From Xylaria sp. FL1777 (Eukaryota > Ascomycota > Sordariomycetes > Xylariales > Xylariaceae), in contig MU400753.1 of NCBI GenBank assembly GCA_022578965.1, positions 1 to 56,398 on the forward strand: a DNA stretch of 56,398 nucleotides. The letters run 5' to 3'. This document shows positions 1 to 10,014 of the stretch, one piece after another. Numbering within the stretch: the stretch's first letter is position 1; every line of letters starts with the position of its first letter. The translations under genes were made by a program, and so were the position numbers. The notes beneath the pieces are model-generated. The model saw only the letters and a list, made by a program, of their open reading frames with translations, did no database searches and was not told the DNA's origin.

Positions 1-572
1 GCTTTAATATTATATTATTAGCTAGTTTATTTAATTTGCTAAGTTTTTTAATAAATTTTAAAAGTTTTAAAGCTATTAGTTTTTTTAAAAAGCAATTATT
101 AATTAAACTAAAGCTAAAATTATTAAAAGTTTACAGTTTTATAATAAAGTAAAAAAATAACACTAGTTAATAAATTAATAAATAAAGCTTAACTTTTAAC
201 CGTTTAAGCTTAAAATATTACAACATAATAAAATATTTTAATTATAAAGTTAGCGCTAAATATAAGCATTACTATAAAAAGCTTTAAGCAATATTATAAT
301 TGTTTTTTTTAAGTTTTGTTAGTAAATAATCTATAAGTATAAATAGTATACATACATATATAAAGTAAACCTTAGCTTAAAAATTAACAAAAGTTCCTTA
401 AACTAAAATATATAAAACGTAAGCCTTAAACCTATAAATATATTTATATAAGCCTTTAAAAAAGGTTAGTTATAGCTTATAGTAAGCATAGCTTGCTGTT
501 TTATGTTTTTAGTTTAAAGCACTTAAAATAATATATATTATATAATATAATATTTTTATAAAAAGGTATTTA
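1..572. repeat. AT-rich RIP-mutated block, left edge
   Basis: The stretch is almost pure A/T with C and G left mostly inside GC dinucleotides. No open frame of useful length exists. It lies outside the LTR element that starts at 579, so it is an older repeat into which that element inserted, or a neighbouring one. I cannot assign its family. Confidence 0.75.
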
Positions 573-578
573 CTTATA

Positions 579-797
579 TGCTTTTTAAATATTGGCTTAA
601 AACTTTGTAATTATTACGTAAAATTAAGTTTATACTTAAAAAAATAAATATTAAAAAAAAAATATTTCTTAAGTATAGTATTAAAAAACTATATATAAAT
701 ACTATTAATTTAAATAAAGCTAGTTTATGCTTTTTAAGTTTTTATATAATAATTATTATATAGTATATATTATAACTTATGTTGCTTAAAAGCTATA
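579..797. repeat. Left LTR of the RIP-degraded element
   Basis: Direct repeat of 6176-6394 without gaps. Differences from the right copy are transitions (for example attgg against attag, acgta against atata). The left copy keeps a few G/C bases that the right has lost and the reverse, so both were mutated independently after insertion. Confidence 0.82.
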
Positions 798-2639
798 ATT
801 ACTTTTTTTATTAAATAGCTATTTTAGCTATTTATAAAAATAAAGCTATTTATAAATGCTTTTTAATATTTATATTATTAATGCTTTTAATTTCTGTTTA
901 TTTTTTTTTAGCATATGTTTATTAATATACTATAAACTTTTTACTAAATAGCTGTTTTTGCTATAAGCTAAAAACAAATTACTGCTATTATATTTACTAA
1001 ATAATGTTATTTTTTTAAAGCTTTATAGTTTATATGTATTATTATAATAATAACTTATAATAGCTTATAAGCTATTATAATATAGTTTAAACTTATTAGC
1101 TTACTATTTAATATATAATACTTAATTGCTAGTTTTATAAGTTTTAATTAAGCTTTTTTTTTTTTATAAATAAGCTTAAATTTGGTTTTTTAATGCTTTT
1201 AAACTACTAAAGTAGTTATATATTATTAATGCTTTATAATTTTATATTAAATATTGCTAAAATTTAACCTTTTTTTTTTGTTTAAATTTTTAACATAGTT
1301 AGTAATTTTTATAGCTAATTGCTAATTTAATAACTATGTTTTAAACAATAAAAAATACCTGCTATAATTATTAAGCTTTAAAGTTTAATTATATATACAA
1401 ATAACTACTTTTAATAAAGTTTAAAAATTAAAATAGTAATAAATTAAACTTTTATATAATATAATTTGCTTAATATTATTATTAGCTTTTTTAACTTTAT
1501 TATTATTTTTAAGTTTTTTAAATATAATTAATTTTATAATAAAACTGTTTAATTTATACTAATTAGTTGCTTTTTTGCTTATAAATGTATTTATATTATT
1601 GCTTATTTATTTTTTAAAAAAACCGAACATTTTGCTAATTTGTTAAATTAGCAGTTTTATTGCTTTAAAATTAACATTAAGCACTATTTTTGCTTTAACT
1701 TATATAATAATATATTTAATACATATTAATAGCTTAAAATTAACTATAAATATATAGTTTATAGCTTAATATATAAATAATAAAAATAATATAATAAGTT
1801 ATAAGTTTAAAAATCTGTTTAATAGTAATTTTATTAGTTAATATTAACTATATTTAATAATAATTTATTAAGTAATAAATGTAGCTTTTAAGTGCTAAAA
1901 ACGCTTATTTAGCTTTTAAATTAAGCTTTTAATAGTAGTATGCTTTAAGTTAATATGTACGTTTTTTGCGTTTTATAATAATTTTAATACTTTAAGCATT
2001 TTTAAAAGCGCTATAACTTAAAATGTTATATTAACTAAGTATAAAAGGTTTTTTAAAGCTTATTTATAGTTAATTAGCTTAAATAATATATTATTTTTTT
2101 TAATAAAGTGCTATTTTATTTACTTTAAATTTATATTATGTAGTAATTTAGTTTTAAAACAAAAATTCTTAAAAATAGCCTATAAATTTATAATATTAAA
2201 ATATTGCAGTAATATTATTAGCTATATTTTAGCTTTTAGCAATAACTTTATATTATTTTTAGCTTTTGCTAATAAAAAAACTAGTATAACTAGTAGTTTT
2301 AATAGCTAATTTATTAAAACATTTAATTTACTTGTTTTATATATAATTTTTATGCTAAAATGTTTAATAATATTTAAAAAACATACTATTTTTGCTAATT
2401 GTTTTATTTTTGTTTTTATTGTTATAAAAAACTTATAATTTATATAAATAATAATTTTTTTACTTTTTATTTAATGCTACTAGTATTAAAATGCTAGCAT
2501 TATAGCTAGCAACTTTTTTTTTTGCATTAAATAATATAATTAATATACTTTAAGCTTTTTTAAAAAATATACTATTAAATGCAAAAATATAGTTGTTTTA
2601 TAAAAATGCAGCTATATTAAACATGCTTTAATGTAATAT

Positions 2640-2870
2640 ATGCTTAAATTAATATTTATGATAGAAAAGTTAATAAGTAGTAAAACAGATGATAGATTCT
2701 CTAAGTTTTACACAATACTGGCTAATCTAGTATTTCTATGGTGGGTGTGGGGCACGGGCCATACATGCTTTATCCTTACAGCCATAGTGTGTGGCTCAGC
2801 CCATGGGGCTAGTGCCACCCATAGACTCTCCTCTGGAGGTTACTAGTTCGACCCCTTACGCGGGCCTATC
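2640..2870. repeat. GC-rich island inside the dead retrotransposon, possible SINE-like insertion
   Basis: About 130-230 bp of ordinary composition lie within the AT-only interior of the LTR element. On the plus strand it carries an A-box-like tggctcag (2792-2799) and a B-box-like agttcgacccc (about 2846-2856), plus a hairpin at 2791-2818 (GTGGC paired with GCCAC around AGCCC-ATG-GGGCT). The arm around the B box does not pair as a tRNA T-stem, so this is not an intact tRNA gene. A small open frame here (2640-2846) has no recognisable product. It may be a tRNA-derived SINE fragment that arrived after RIP or was too short to be recognised. Confidence 0.4.
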
Positions 2871-5800
2871 AATTTATTACAAATAAAAGCTTTTAATTAA
2901 AAGCTTAAATAATTAGTATAATAATAATAGCTTTATAAATTTTTTATTATGCATTTTTAGTTTTTATGTTTAACTTTACTTTTTAGTTTTTAGGTTTTTT
3001 TATTAATGTAATTAATAATATAATAATTACTAAATAATTTTAAATAAAATATTTAAAATAGCTTATAGCATTTATAAATGCTTTTATTTTTATAGTAGTT
3101 TTAAATATAAGCTGCTTTTATACTACTATAACTTTTGTTAAGTTTGCTTTAATATTATTATAAAAAACATTAAAACTAAAAAAAATACTAAAATTTATAA
3201 AAAGTAGTATTTTTAATATATTAATTATTATGTTATATTTAATTAATTATATAAATAATAAACAATAATGCTTATATAGCTGTTTTTTTATTTTAGCTTA
3301 AATATAAATATTATTAAGTAAGTTAGCTAACTATTTATAAAAAAGTTTAATTATTTTTTATATTAATGCTTAAAACATTATTAAAGCATTATAAAGTTTA
3401 AAAAGCATTATTATTTATTTATATAGTTTAAATAGTATAATAAACGCTATTTTTTTGCAATATAGTTTATATATAACAATATATTAAAATTTATTTTTTA
3501 AGTTAATAAAAGTATACTATTAATGCTTTATAGTTTGCTATATTTAGTTTGCTATATTAAATAATAAATAAGCTTGCTTTTTTGTTTTTTTATTAATTTT
3601 ATAATAGTTATAATAAAAACGTTATATTATTAATTTATTATTTTTATTAAGCTTAATAGTTATACTTAGCGCTTTTTTTAAAATTAATAATACTAGTAAA
3701 TTTTATAGCTTTATATTTTTTTTAATATAAATACTTTTATATGCTTTTATAAATTTATATAGCGCTTTTTTTTATATTAAGCTATATTTTTGCAATAATA
3801 GTTTAATTAACAAACTATTGCTTATATTAATATAATGCTTTATTTTAATAATAATATTAGTTCTTTATTTAAAGTAATTAAATAGTTTAAAAAAATTCTT
3901 TATATAATAGTTTTAATATTTAGCAATTTATAGTTTTTTTAAAGTATTTTTATATTATTTAATAGTTATAATATAGCACATTTTGCTAGTTATACTAATA
4001 AATAAGCGCTTTATTAATTATATTAAAAACCTTTTTTTAAACTTAAATACTATAATAACTTTATAATTATTTAAAACAGTAAAAATGTTTTTTTATTTAT
4101 AAAAAATCTGTTTTTTAATAGTTATATTACTTAAAAAAGTATAGTTTAATATTATATTTACTATTAATGTTTATGCTTTTAATATATTATTAATAGTTAT
4201 AAAATTTGCTATTATTTTGCAATTTTTAATTATTTAAAGTTTTGTTTTATTAATGCTATATATTATATTTTATTTTTATAATTAATATAATGCTAGCTTA
4301 AATAATAAAAATTATAAAATATAATAACTAATATAGCTATAGTTTTAAAAAACAGTAAATTTATAGCTATTAGTTAGCTTAGCTAAAAAAAAATTATAAT
4401 AATTATTATAATTATTTTTTAGTTTTTGTTTTTTATTAAAGTTTTTTTAGCTTTTACTTGTTTTAATTAATAAAATAAAATTACTTTAAGTAATATTAAA
4501 AATTTTAGCAAGTTTTTTATTAATTATATTATTTTTAAAACAATTAATAAAGCATTGCTTTATTTTATTAATATTATTTTTATTTTTAGTGTTATTTATA
4601 ATAAAAATGTGCTTAAAGCTATTAATTAAAGCTTTACTTTTAAAAGTTTTATATTTATTTTAAACTTTATTAAATTTACTAAAAAAATCGTTATAAAAAA
4701 GCTTGCTTTTAATAGTTATAAATTAGCTAATTTGCTTTTTTTAGTTTATTTTAAAGTTTTTAAGTTATTTAGCTTTTACTTTGTAGTTTTTTATATAATA
4801 GCTAATTTTATTATAATTAAAACACTTATTTTGCATTATTTAAGCTATAAATCTAGCTTTAAATTAATTATTTTTATATTTTATAATTTAGCTTATTTTT
4901 TGTTTATTAATTTTAAAGTTTAAAATTATTAATATTAATAATGTTTTAATATAATTTATTAGTTAAATTTATGTTATGCTTAATTTTTTAGTAGTTTTAG
5001 CGCTAATATTACATTTATAATATAGCATTAAAATATTTTATAGTTAAACTATAATTTTAAGCATACTATAAATCTTTAGCTTAATTAATGTTATAATTAT
5101 TATATAAAATAACTATATAGCTTTTTTAACTATTTAATTAATATTTAAATTATTATTAAACTTTTTTATATATAGTTAAATTATTAATATAAAATTAGTT
5201 AATTTATTTATAATAATATTGCAGGTTTATTATATGTTTTTAATAATTGCTAATAATTTATAAAACGTTATATAAAGCTATTATAAAAAGTTTATTAATG
5301 CTTTATTTTACGTTAATAATATATTAATAAATATTATTAATAAGCTATAAAATATATTATATTTAATTAATATTTAAATTATAGCTTTTAAAAAGTTTAT
5401 TTAACTAATGTTAAAATAATAAACAAATAAAACTACTTAATAAAAATCTTTTTTTAACTTTATTATAATTTTTTTTAGCTATAGTTTATATAGTATTAAC
5501 GCTTAAATTAAGCAATTTTAAATGCTTTTAACTTTATTAAAAGTTATATAATTTATTTTTATTAGCTATAATGTTGCTAAAAATATTACTTTGTTTTTTG
5601 CTTTATAATTATTTAGCTAAATAACATTATTTAATAAAAATATGTTTAAAAAAATAGTTTAAACATATTATTTTTGCTTAGTTTATAAATTATTAAGCTT
5701 AAAATATTTATAAAAGTTAAAAGTTAAATTTTTAAGCTTTTTATTATTTATTATATTAGTTAGCTGCTTTATATATAATATTTAATTATTTTTTAAATTA

Positions 5801-6175
5801 GTAAGCTTGCTTATTAAATTATTAACTTTATTTTTTAGCTTTAGTTTTTTTAGTACTATATTTAGTTTTTGCTATATTTTTATTAATATAGCTTTAATTT
5901 TATTAAATTATAATTATAAATTAACTATAAATTAATTAATACATTTATAAATATTTTTAATAATATTATTAATTATTAGCTTAATTAAATTATTGCTTTT
6001 AAAGTTAAGCTTTATAGTTTTATTACTACTTTTAGCTATTTTATTAAGTTAATATTAAAGTATATAAAATAAAAATAAAGTTAAAAAATAAAATAAAAAG
6101 TAAATAAAATATTAATATATTATATAAAAGTTTATTTAAAATATAATGCTATAAAATTGCTTAAATAACTATTTA

Positions 6176-6394
6176 TGCTTTTTAAATATTAGCTTAAAAC
6201 TTTATAATTATTATATAAAGTTAAGTTTATACTTAAAAAAGTAAATATTAAAAAAAAAACATCTTTTAAGTATAATATTAAAAAACTATATATAAATACT
6301 ATTAATTTAAATAAAGCTAGTTTATGCTTTTTAAGTTTTTATATAATAACTATTATATAATATATATTATAGCTTATGCTGCTTAAAAGCCACA
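6176..6394. repeat. Right LTR of the RIP-degraded element; isochore boundary
   Basis: Matches 579-797 base for base apart from transitions. Its last base coincides with the switch from AT-rich to normal composition, so this insertion defines the edge of the left AT block. Confidence 0.82.
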
Positions 6395-6400
6395 CTTATA

Positions 6401-7211
6401 TATATATGTATTCAGGTAATATTACTTAAGTACTTAAGTAATTAATACATAATAACATAAAACTTCCTTTTATATGCATATATGTAAGTACTTACCTAAT
6501 GGTTATATTTCACTGTGGGTCTTTATTAGGACTTATGTAGGGGTTCTAATCCATGGATGTCACCAGTATATCTAAGGCACATAACAACTAGCACCTTATT
6601 TCAAGGCTTCAAATTTATAAGGTACTCGAGTTGCAATTAGAGTTCATCTTATGAATTTAATTTGTCTGAGAGCAAGAGCCCAAATTCTTTCATCCTTTCC
6701 CCTCTTTTTAACTTCTTACTGGGAGACAGTAGGGCCCCCTATGCCTCTTGGTATCTAACAAGTACAATACATAAGTAGATAAGTGCGTTAGTCTCTGCTT
6801 AGATCCAGTAGGACTTGCTTCCTACTGAAGTAGTCCACAGCCACCACCGAGCAACTCCTCTGACCTCATACGAAGCTAAGTTTGTAAAATAGAAAGCGGA
6901 CATCTCTAACCACGCTGGCGCCCCCATCCCGCTTCTCCCAGCGTTCACAACCCCATAACCGACTAAGTCTTGCCCAGGTCATCTTCCCACGAAGCCTACG
7001 CGACCGATACCGGGAACGTCTCATTGGCTTCCACCTCGACACCTTCCCGTACTATAAGCACCGCCTCCAGAGTCGGATATATAGGTATATCCTCGAGCGC
7101 CAGCGCCGTCGCCAAGAGCAGTCGCGGCTTGTCGATCACGCCTGGCGGCTGCTCCTAGGTCGGCCTGCTGCAAGAAGCTTGAAGCATGGGATCTCAACGC
7201 GTATCGGGAAT
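6401..7211. other. Intergenic/5' region of App1 gene
   Basis: Normal-composition sequence starts right after the LTR element. From 6888 on, the frame of the downstream phosphatase gene is open but has no ATG. A good 3' splice-site candidate (cttgcccag, ending 6977) precedes a protein-like stretch, so coding sequence may start upstream of the start I annotate, behind an intron. I could not place a convincing first exon. Confidence 0.45.
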
Positions 7212-9677
7212 ATGACTTCCATGCCGGCGCTGGGTGTCGGGAGCGGGAACTATGGCGCAGATGGTGGCCGCGAGAGGGGAGGAAGGAGGAGGAGGCTGGC
7301 TGCTATGGCCGGTAGCGTCTATCGGGCTGGTGCCGTAGCCGTGAATGAGATCAAGGAGTCTTACAACCAGACAAGGTCCAGTGAGATTGACACCCTTGAG
7401 ACTTCTAAGATCACCATCCCGGGGTCCTTTCCCGATGTTGCCATCGTCACCAAAGGGAACGAGCAGATGGTCTTATTTCCCTCCTATGCCAAGCGACATG
7501 TTAAGCAAGAGCCGAGGCAATTTGCTCGTCCAGGTGGACCGCCGCCTCCTTCAAGCGTTGAAATGAATGAGCAGGCGTACTGGCAGCAAGAATGGTCCCG
7601 GTATGAGGACGAAAAAGCCGTCGTCGATGTGGATGTACGGGGGTGGATATACAACCCCCATCGGGGTCCTATGACGCGACGGAATAGAGTCCTCATTGGG
7701 TTGGCAAGGCAACTGAGCGGCATTCCACCCCCCAGAGTGCAGCAAACCGAAAATACAGCGAACGTTGATCCGTCTTTCCTTAACATACATCAACGGCACG
7801 AAGAGGAGCGGGAGAGACAGAGTATCGCACGTGAAGCACAGGAGATTGAGCACAGGGGGCGTGTCGAAGAAGAAGCCGCACAGCAAGGTGATTACAGCGA
7901 AAGGCCTAGGGACGAAGCTTCTGAGGATGAAGGCGATAGGCGCAGGTACCATGCAAGCAGGAGCCCAACCCCGCCGACATTGCCCACGAGGACGAACACA
8001 GCTGGAGGGTCTCCCCTCAGTGACGCGGAACTAGCCGTTGCCAATGCAAATTTGATGGCGCGAATCGGTCCCTTTATGACAACCCCCTTGGTTGATGTTC
8101 CCATCACTCTCTTCTTCTATAACGATACTCAATCTCAGTCACGCACAGTAATGACCGATGATTCTGGCCACTTCATCATTCGGGCAGCGCTAGATTTCAT
8201 ACCCACCCATGTTCGAGTCTTGGCAAACGAAGATATTTCCTGCACGGAGACTATACAGATCATCGAGCCCCGTGGTGTCAGCCTAATCAGTGACATTGAC
8301 GATACTGTTAAGCGCTCGAATATAGCTCTAGGGGCCAAGGAGATCTTCCGAAATACCTTCGTGCGCGAGCTCAAAGACTTAACGATTGATGGTGTTCAGG
8401 GTTGGTATAATATCCTACATGACATGGGCGTAAAAATACACTATTGCTCCAATAGTCCGTGGCAACTTTATCCCGTCCTCGCTACGTACTTCAAGCTTGC
8501 CGGCCTACCACACGGCTCGTTGCATCTAAAACGATATACTGGTATGCTCCAAGGGATCTTTGAGCCCGTAGCCGAACGAAAGAAGGGCACATTGGAGAAG
8601 ATTATGAATGACTTTCCAGAGAGAAGGTTCCTCCTCGTGGGAGACAGCGGTGAGGCCGATCTGGAGGTATACACCGAACTGGCCATCGCCAATCCCGGCC
8701 GCATTAAGGGCATTTTTATTCGAGATGTCACCACACCTGAGCGACCAGGATATTTCGACGCGGCGTACAGTACAAGCGACAGCCGCAATGTTTTGAGAGT
8801 CGCGCTAAATCGTCCAGATCAAAAATCCAGAAGCAGTTCAGTAGATGACCTAAAGAAGTGGCCATCTATTACCCCTCCTGACTCAGCCTCGTCGAAGAGT
8901 GACGGCCCCGTGATGGGTGATCTGATAGACCTCTCAGATGATCCAGCACCAGTATACCGCACTAAATCGGGGACCGTTTTGCCGAGTGTAGAGCAGATAC
9001 CGAATCAAGCAGCGCAGGCTGCAAACCCGCGAAGCCGCAAGCCTCCGCCTAAGCCGGCGAAGCCTTCGGCACTCCAGGGCGCTCTGACAGTCCCGTCTAT
9101 ATCCACCAAAGACACAAATCCCAAAGGTCGCAAGACGTCTCCTACGCCACCCCTACCCCGCCGATCACATACAGGCTCCGAACCATCGACTAAGCCCCTA
9201 TCTCTCCACCCCCTGTCGCAGATCCACAATTCCTCCGAGCAGACACTCGAGCTCGGCCGAATCCCACCCAACCGTTCCGATGAACATGTAAGAGTAAATG
9301 GCGCCCCGCCCCCGCCCCCTCCCCGCCGTCGCGGCACGCCCTCCAGCATGACGGATCCGAGCCTGAGCCCAAGCCCGAGCCTAAGCCCGCATCCAGTGCC
9401 CAGCAGACGTCGAACAGGGGACTTAGACATGGACTCAGATTTCCTTCCCAGCACTGCAGCAATACGAAGCAGTAATAGTCCCGGCACCACAACGCCGCCG
9501 ACCCCGAGCCAGGGGCCACTGAACAAAAAGGTCGAGCTCTGGCGACGTCGGCTAGATCGCGCACAAGATATACTCTCCCAACATGGTGTGCCGCTATACA
9601 CGTGGCGGCGCGGTGAGGATGTAGTCGCCGAGACCATAGGCATCGTGAGGGAAACTATGAGGGAACTGGGAATATGA
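7212..9677 (+). CDS. APP1: App1-like phosphatidate phosphatase (actin patch family)
   Basis: The protein (821 aa from this ATG) holds the App1/DUF2183 catalytic domain. The phosphatase signature DIDDT (8292-8306), of HAD-like DxDxT type, is followed by the YCSNSPWQ and LVGDSGEADLEVY blocks. Family members are Mg-dependent phosphatidate phosphatases that make diacylglycerol; yeast App1 acts at cortical actin patches and endocytic membranes. The N-terminal NYGADGG...RLAAMAGSVYRAG block is typical of fungal App1. The middle is acidic and charged, and the long C-terminal tail has several PxxP runs (PPPPPPRRR) suited to SH3 partners. The start is uncertain: the frame stays open upstream to 6888 without an ATG, and the N-terminal region shows signs of frame switching (see findings). 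It is convergent with DRS1. Confidence 0.85.
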   Translation: MTSMPALGVGSGNYGADGGRERGGRRRRLAAMAGSVYRAGAVAVNEIKESYNQTRSSEIDTLETSKITIPGSFPDVAIVTKGNEQMVLFPSYAKRHVKQEPRQFARPGGPPPPSSVEMNEQAYWQQEWSRYEDEKAVVDVDVRGWIYNPHRGPMTRRNRVLIGLARQLSGIPPPRVQQTENTANVDPSFLNIHQRHEEERERQSIAREAQEIEHRGRVEEEAAQQGDYSERPRDEASEDEGDRRRYHASRSPTPPTLPTRTNTAGGSPLSDAELAVANANLMARIGPFMTTPLVDVPITLFFYNDTQSQSRTVMTDDSGHFIIRAALDFIPTHVRVLANEDISCTETIQIIEPRGVSLISDIDDTVKRSNIALGAKEIFRNTFVRELKDLTIDGVQGWYNILHDMGVKIHYCSNSPWQLYPVLATYFKLAGLPHGSLHLKRYTGMLQGIFEPVAERKKGTLEKIMNDFPERRFLLVGDSGEADLEVYTELAIANPGRIKGIFIRDVTTPERPGYFDAAYSTSDSRNVLRVALNRPDQKSRSSSVDDLKKWPSITPPDSASSKSDGPVMGDLIDLSDDPAPVYRTKSGTVLPSVEQIPNQAAQAANPRSRKPPPKPAKPSALQGALTVPSISTKDTNPKGRKTSPTPPLPRRSHTGSEPSTKPLSLHPLSQIHNSSEQTLELGRIPPNRSDEHVRVNGAPPPPPPRRRGTPSSMTDPSLSPSPSLSPHPVPSRRRTGDLDMDSDFLPSTAAIRSSNSPGTTTPPTPSQGPLNKKVELWRRRLDRAQDILSQHGVPLYTWRRGEDVVAETIGIVRETMRELGI

Positions 9678-10014
9678 GAACAGCCACGAGGGGATATCAG
9701 ACATGGGCTGGGGGATTGGGTAAGAAAAGGCACGGGAATAAGAGGACGGTGAAGAAGCGATCAGTTTTACTTGTTTGCCTTATGCTACATTGCATTCTGC
9801 TTTCATAAGGTACGTCATGATAAAAGATGCCATGTATAAATGATAATATGTAATCGTGAGCTCACACCATGAATATACCCGATTATCTACCTCCAGGAGC
9901 TACCGCTTCTCCTAGTCATCATTTAACTCAGGTTATCTATAGCTACGTGCTAATGAGGGTATGCATGTATAAGCTAATGTAGCACTCCTCTTCACAGCCT
10001 AGCAATAATCTTTC
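9678..10014. other. Convergent 3' spacer between APP1 and DRS1
   Basis: 337 bp between two stop codons that face each other. It should hold both 3' UTRs and polyadenylation signals; no gene is visible. Confidence 0.6.

Larger units (their letters stand above)
573..6400. mobile_element. RIP-degraded LTR retrotransposon with target-site duplication
   Basis: Two copies of a 219-bp sequence (579-797 and 6176-6394) align at a constant offset of 5597 with no indel, differing almost only by C/T and G/A. Both copies begin TG; the right one ends CA and the left one TA, as expected after a C-to-T change. The element is flanked by the same six bases CTTATA at 573-578 and 6395-6400, immediately outside the repeats. 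This is the layout of a complete LTR retrotransposon of about 5.8 kb. The interior has no surviving coding frame, so gag/pol cannot be recognised and the superfamily (Gypsy or Copia) is unknown. A pyrimidine-rich tract just inside the left LTR would fit a polypurine tract of an element on the minus strand, but this is weak. It is inactive. Confidence 0.82.

Noticed and set aside
4732..4923. 63-codon frame rich in Phe/Ile in the left AT block
   Set aside because: Such hydrophobic frames are expected by chance in AT-only sequence; the region is the interior of the dead retrotransposon.
6970..7158. 62-codon frame before App1
   Set aside because: Ser/Thr-rich shadow; the other frame of the same DNA reads more like conserved protein.
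9005..9733. Open frame of 242 codons on the minus strand
   Set aside because: Antisense to the Pro/Ser-rich 3' part of App1; low-complexity product, no conserved motif.
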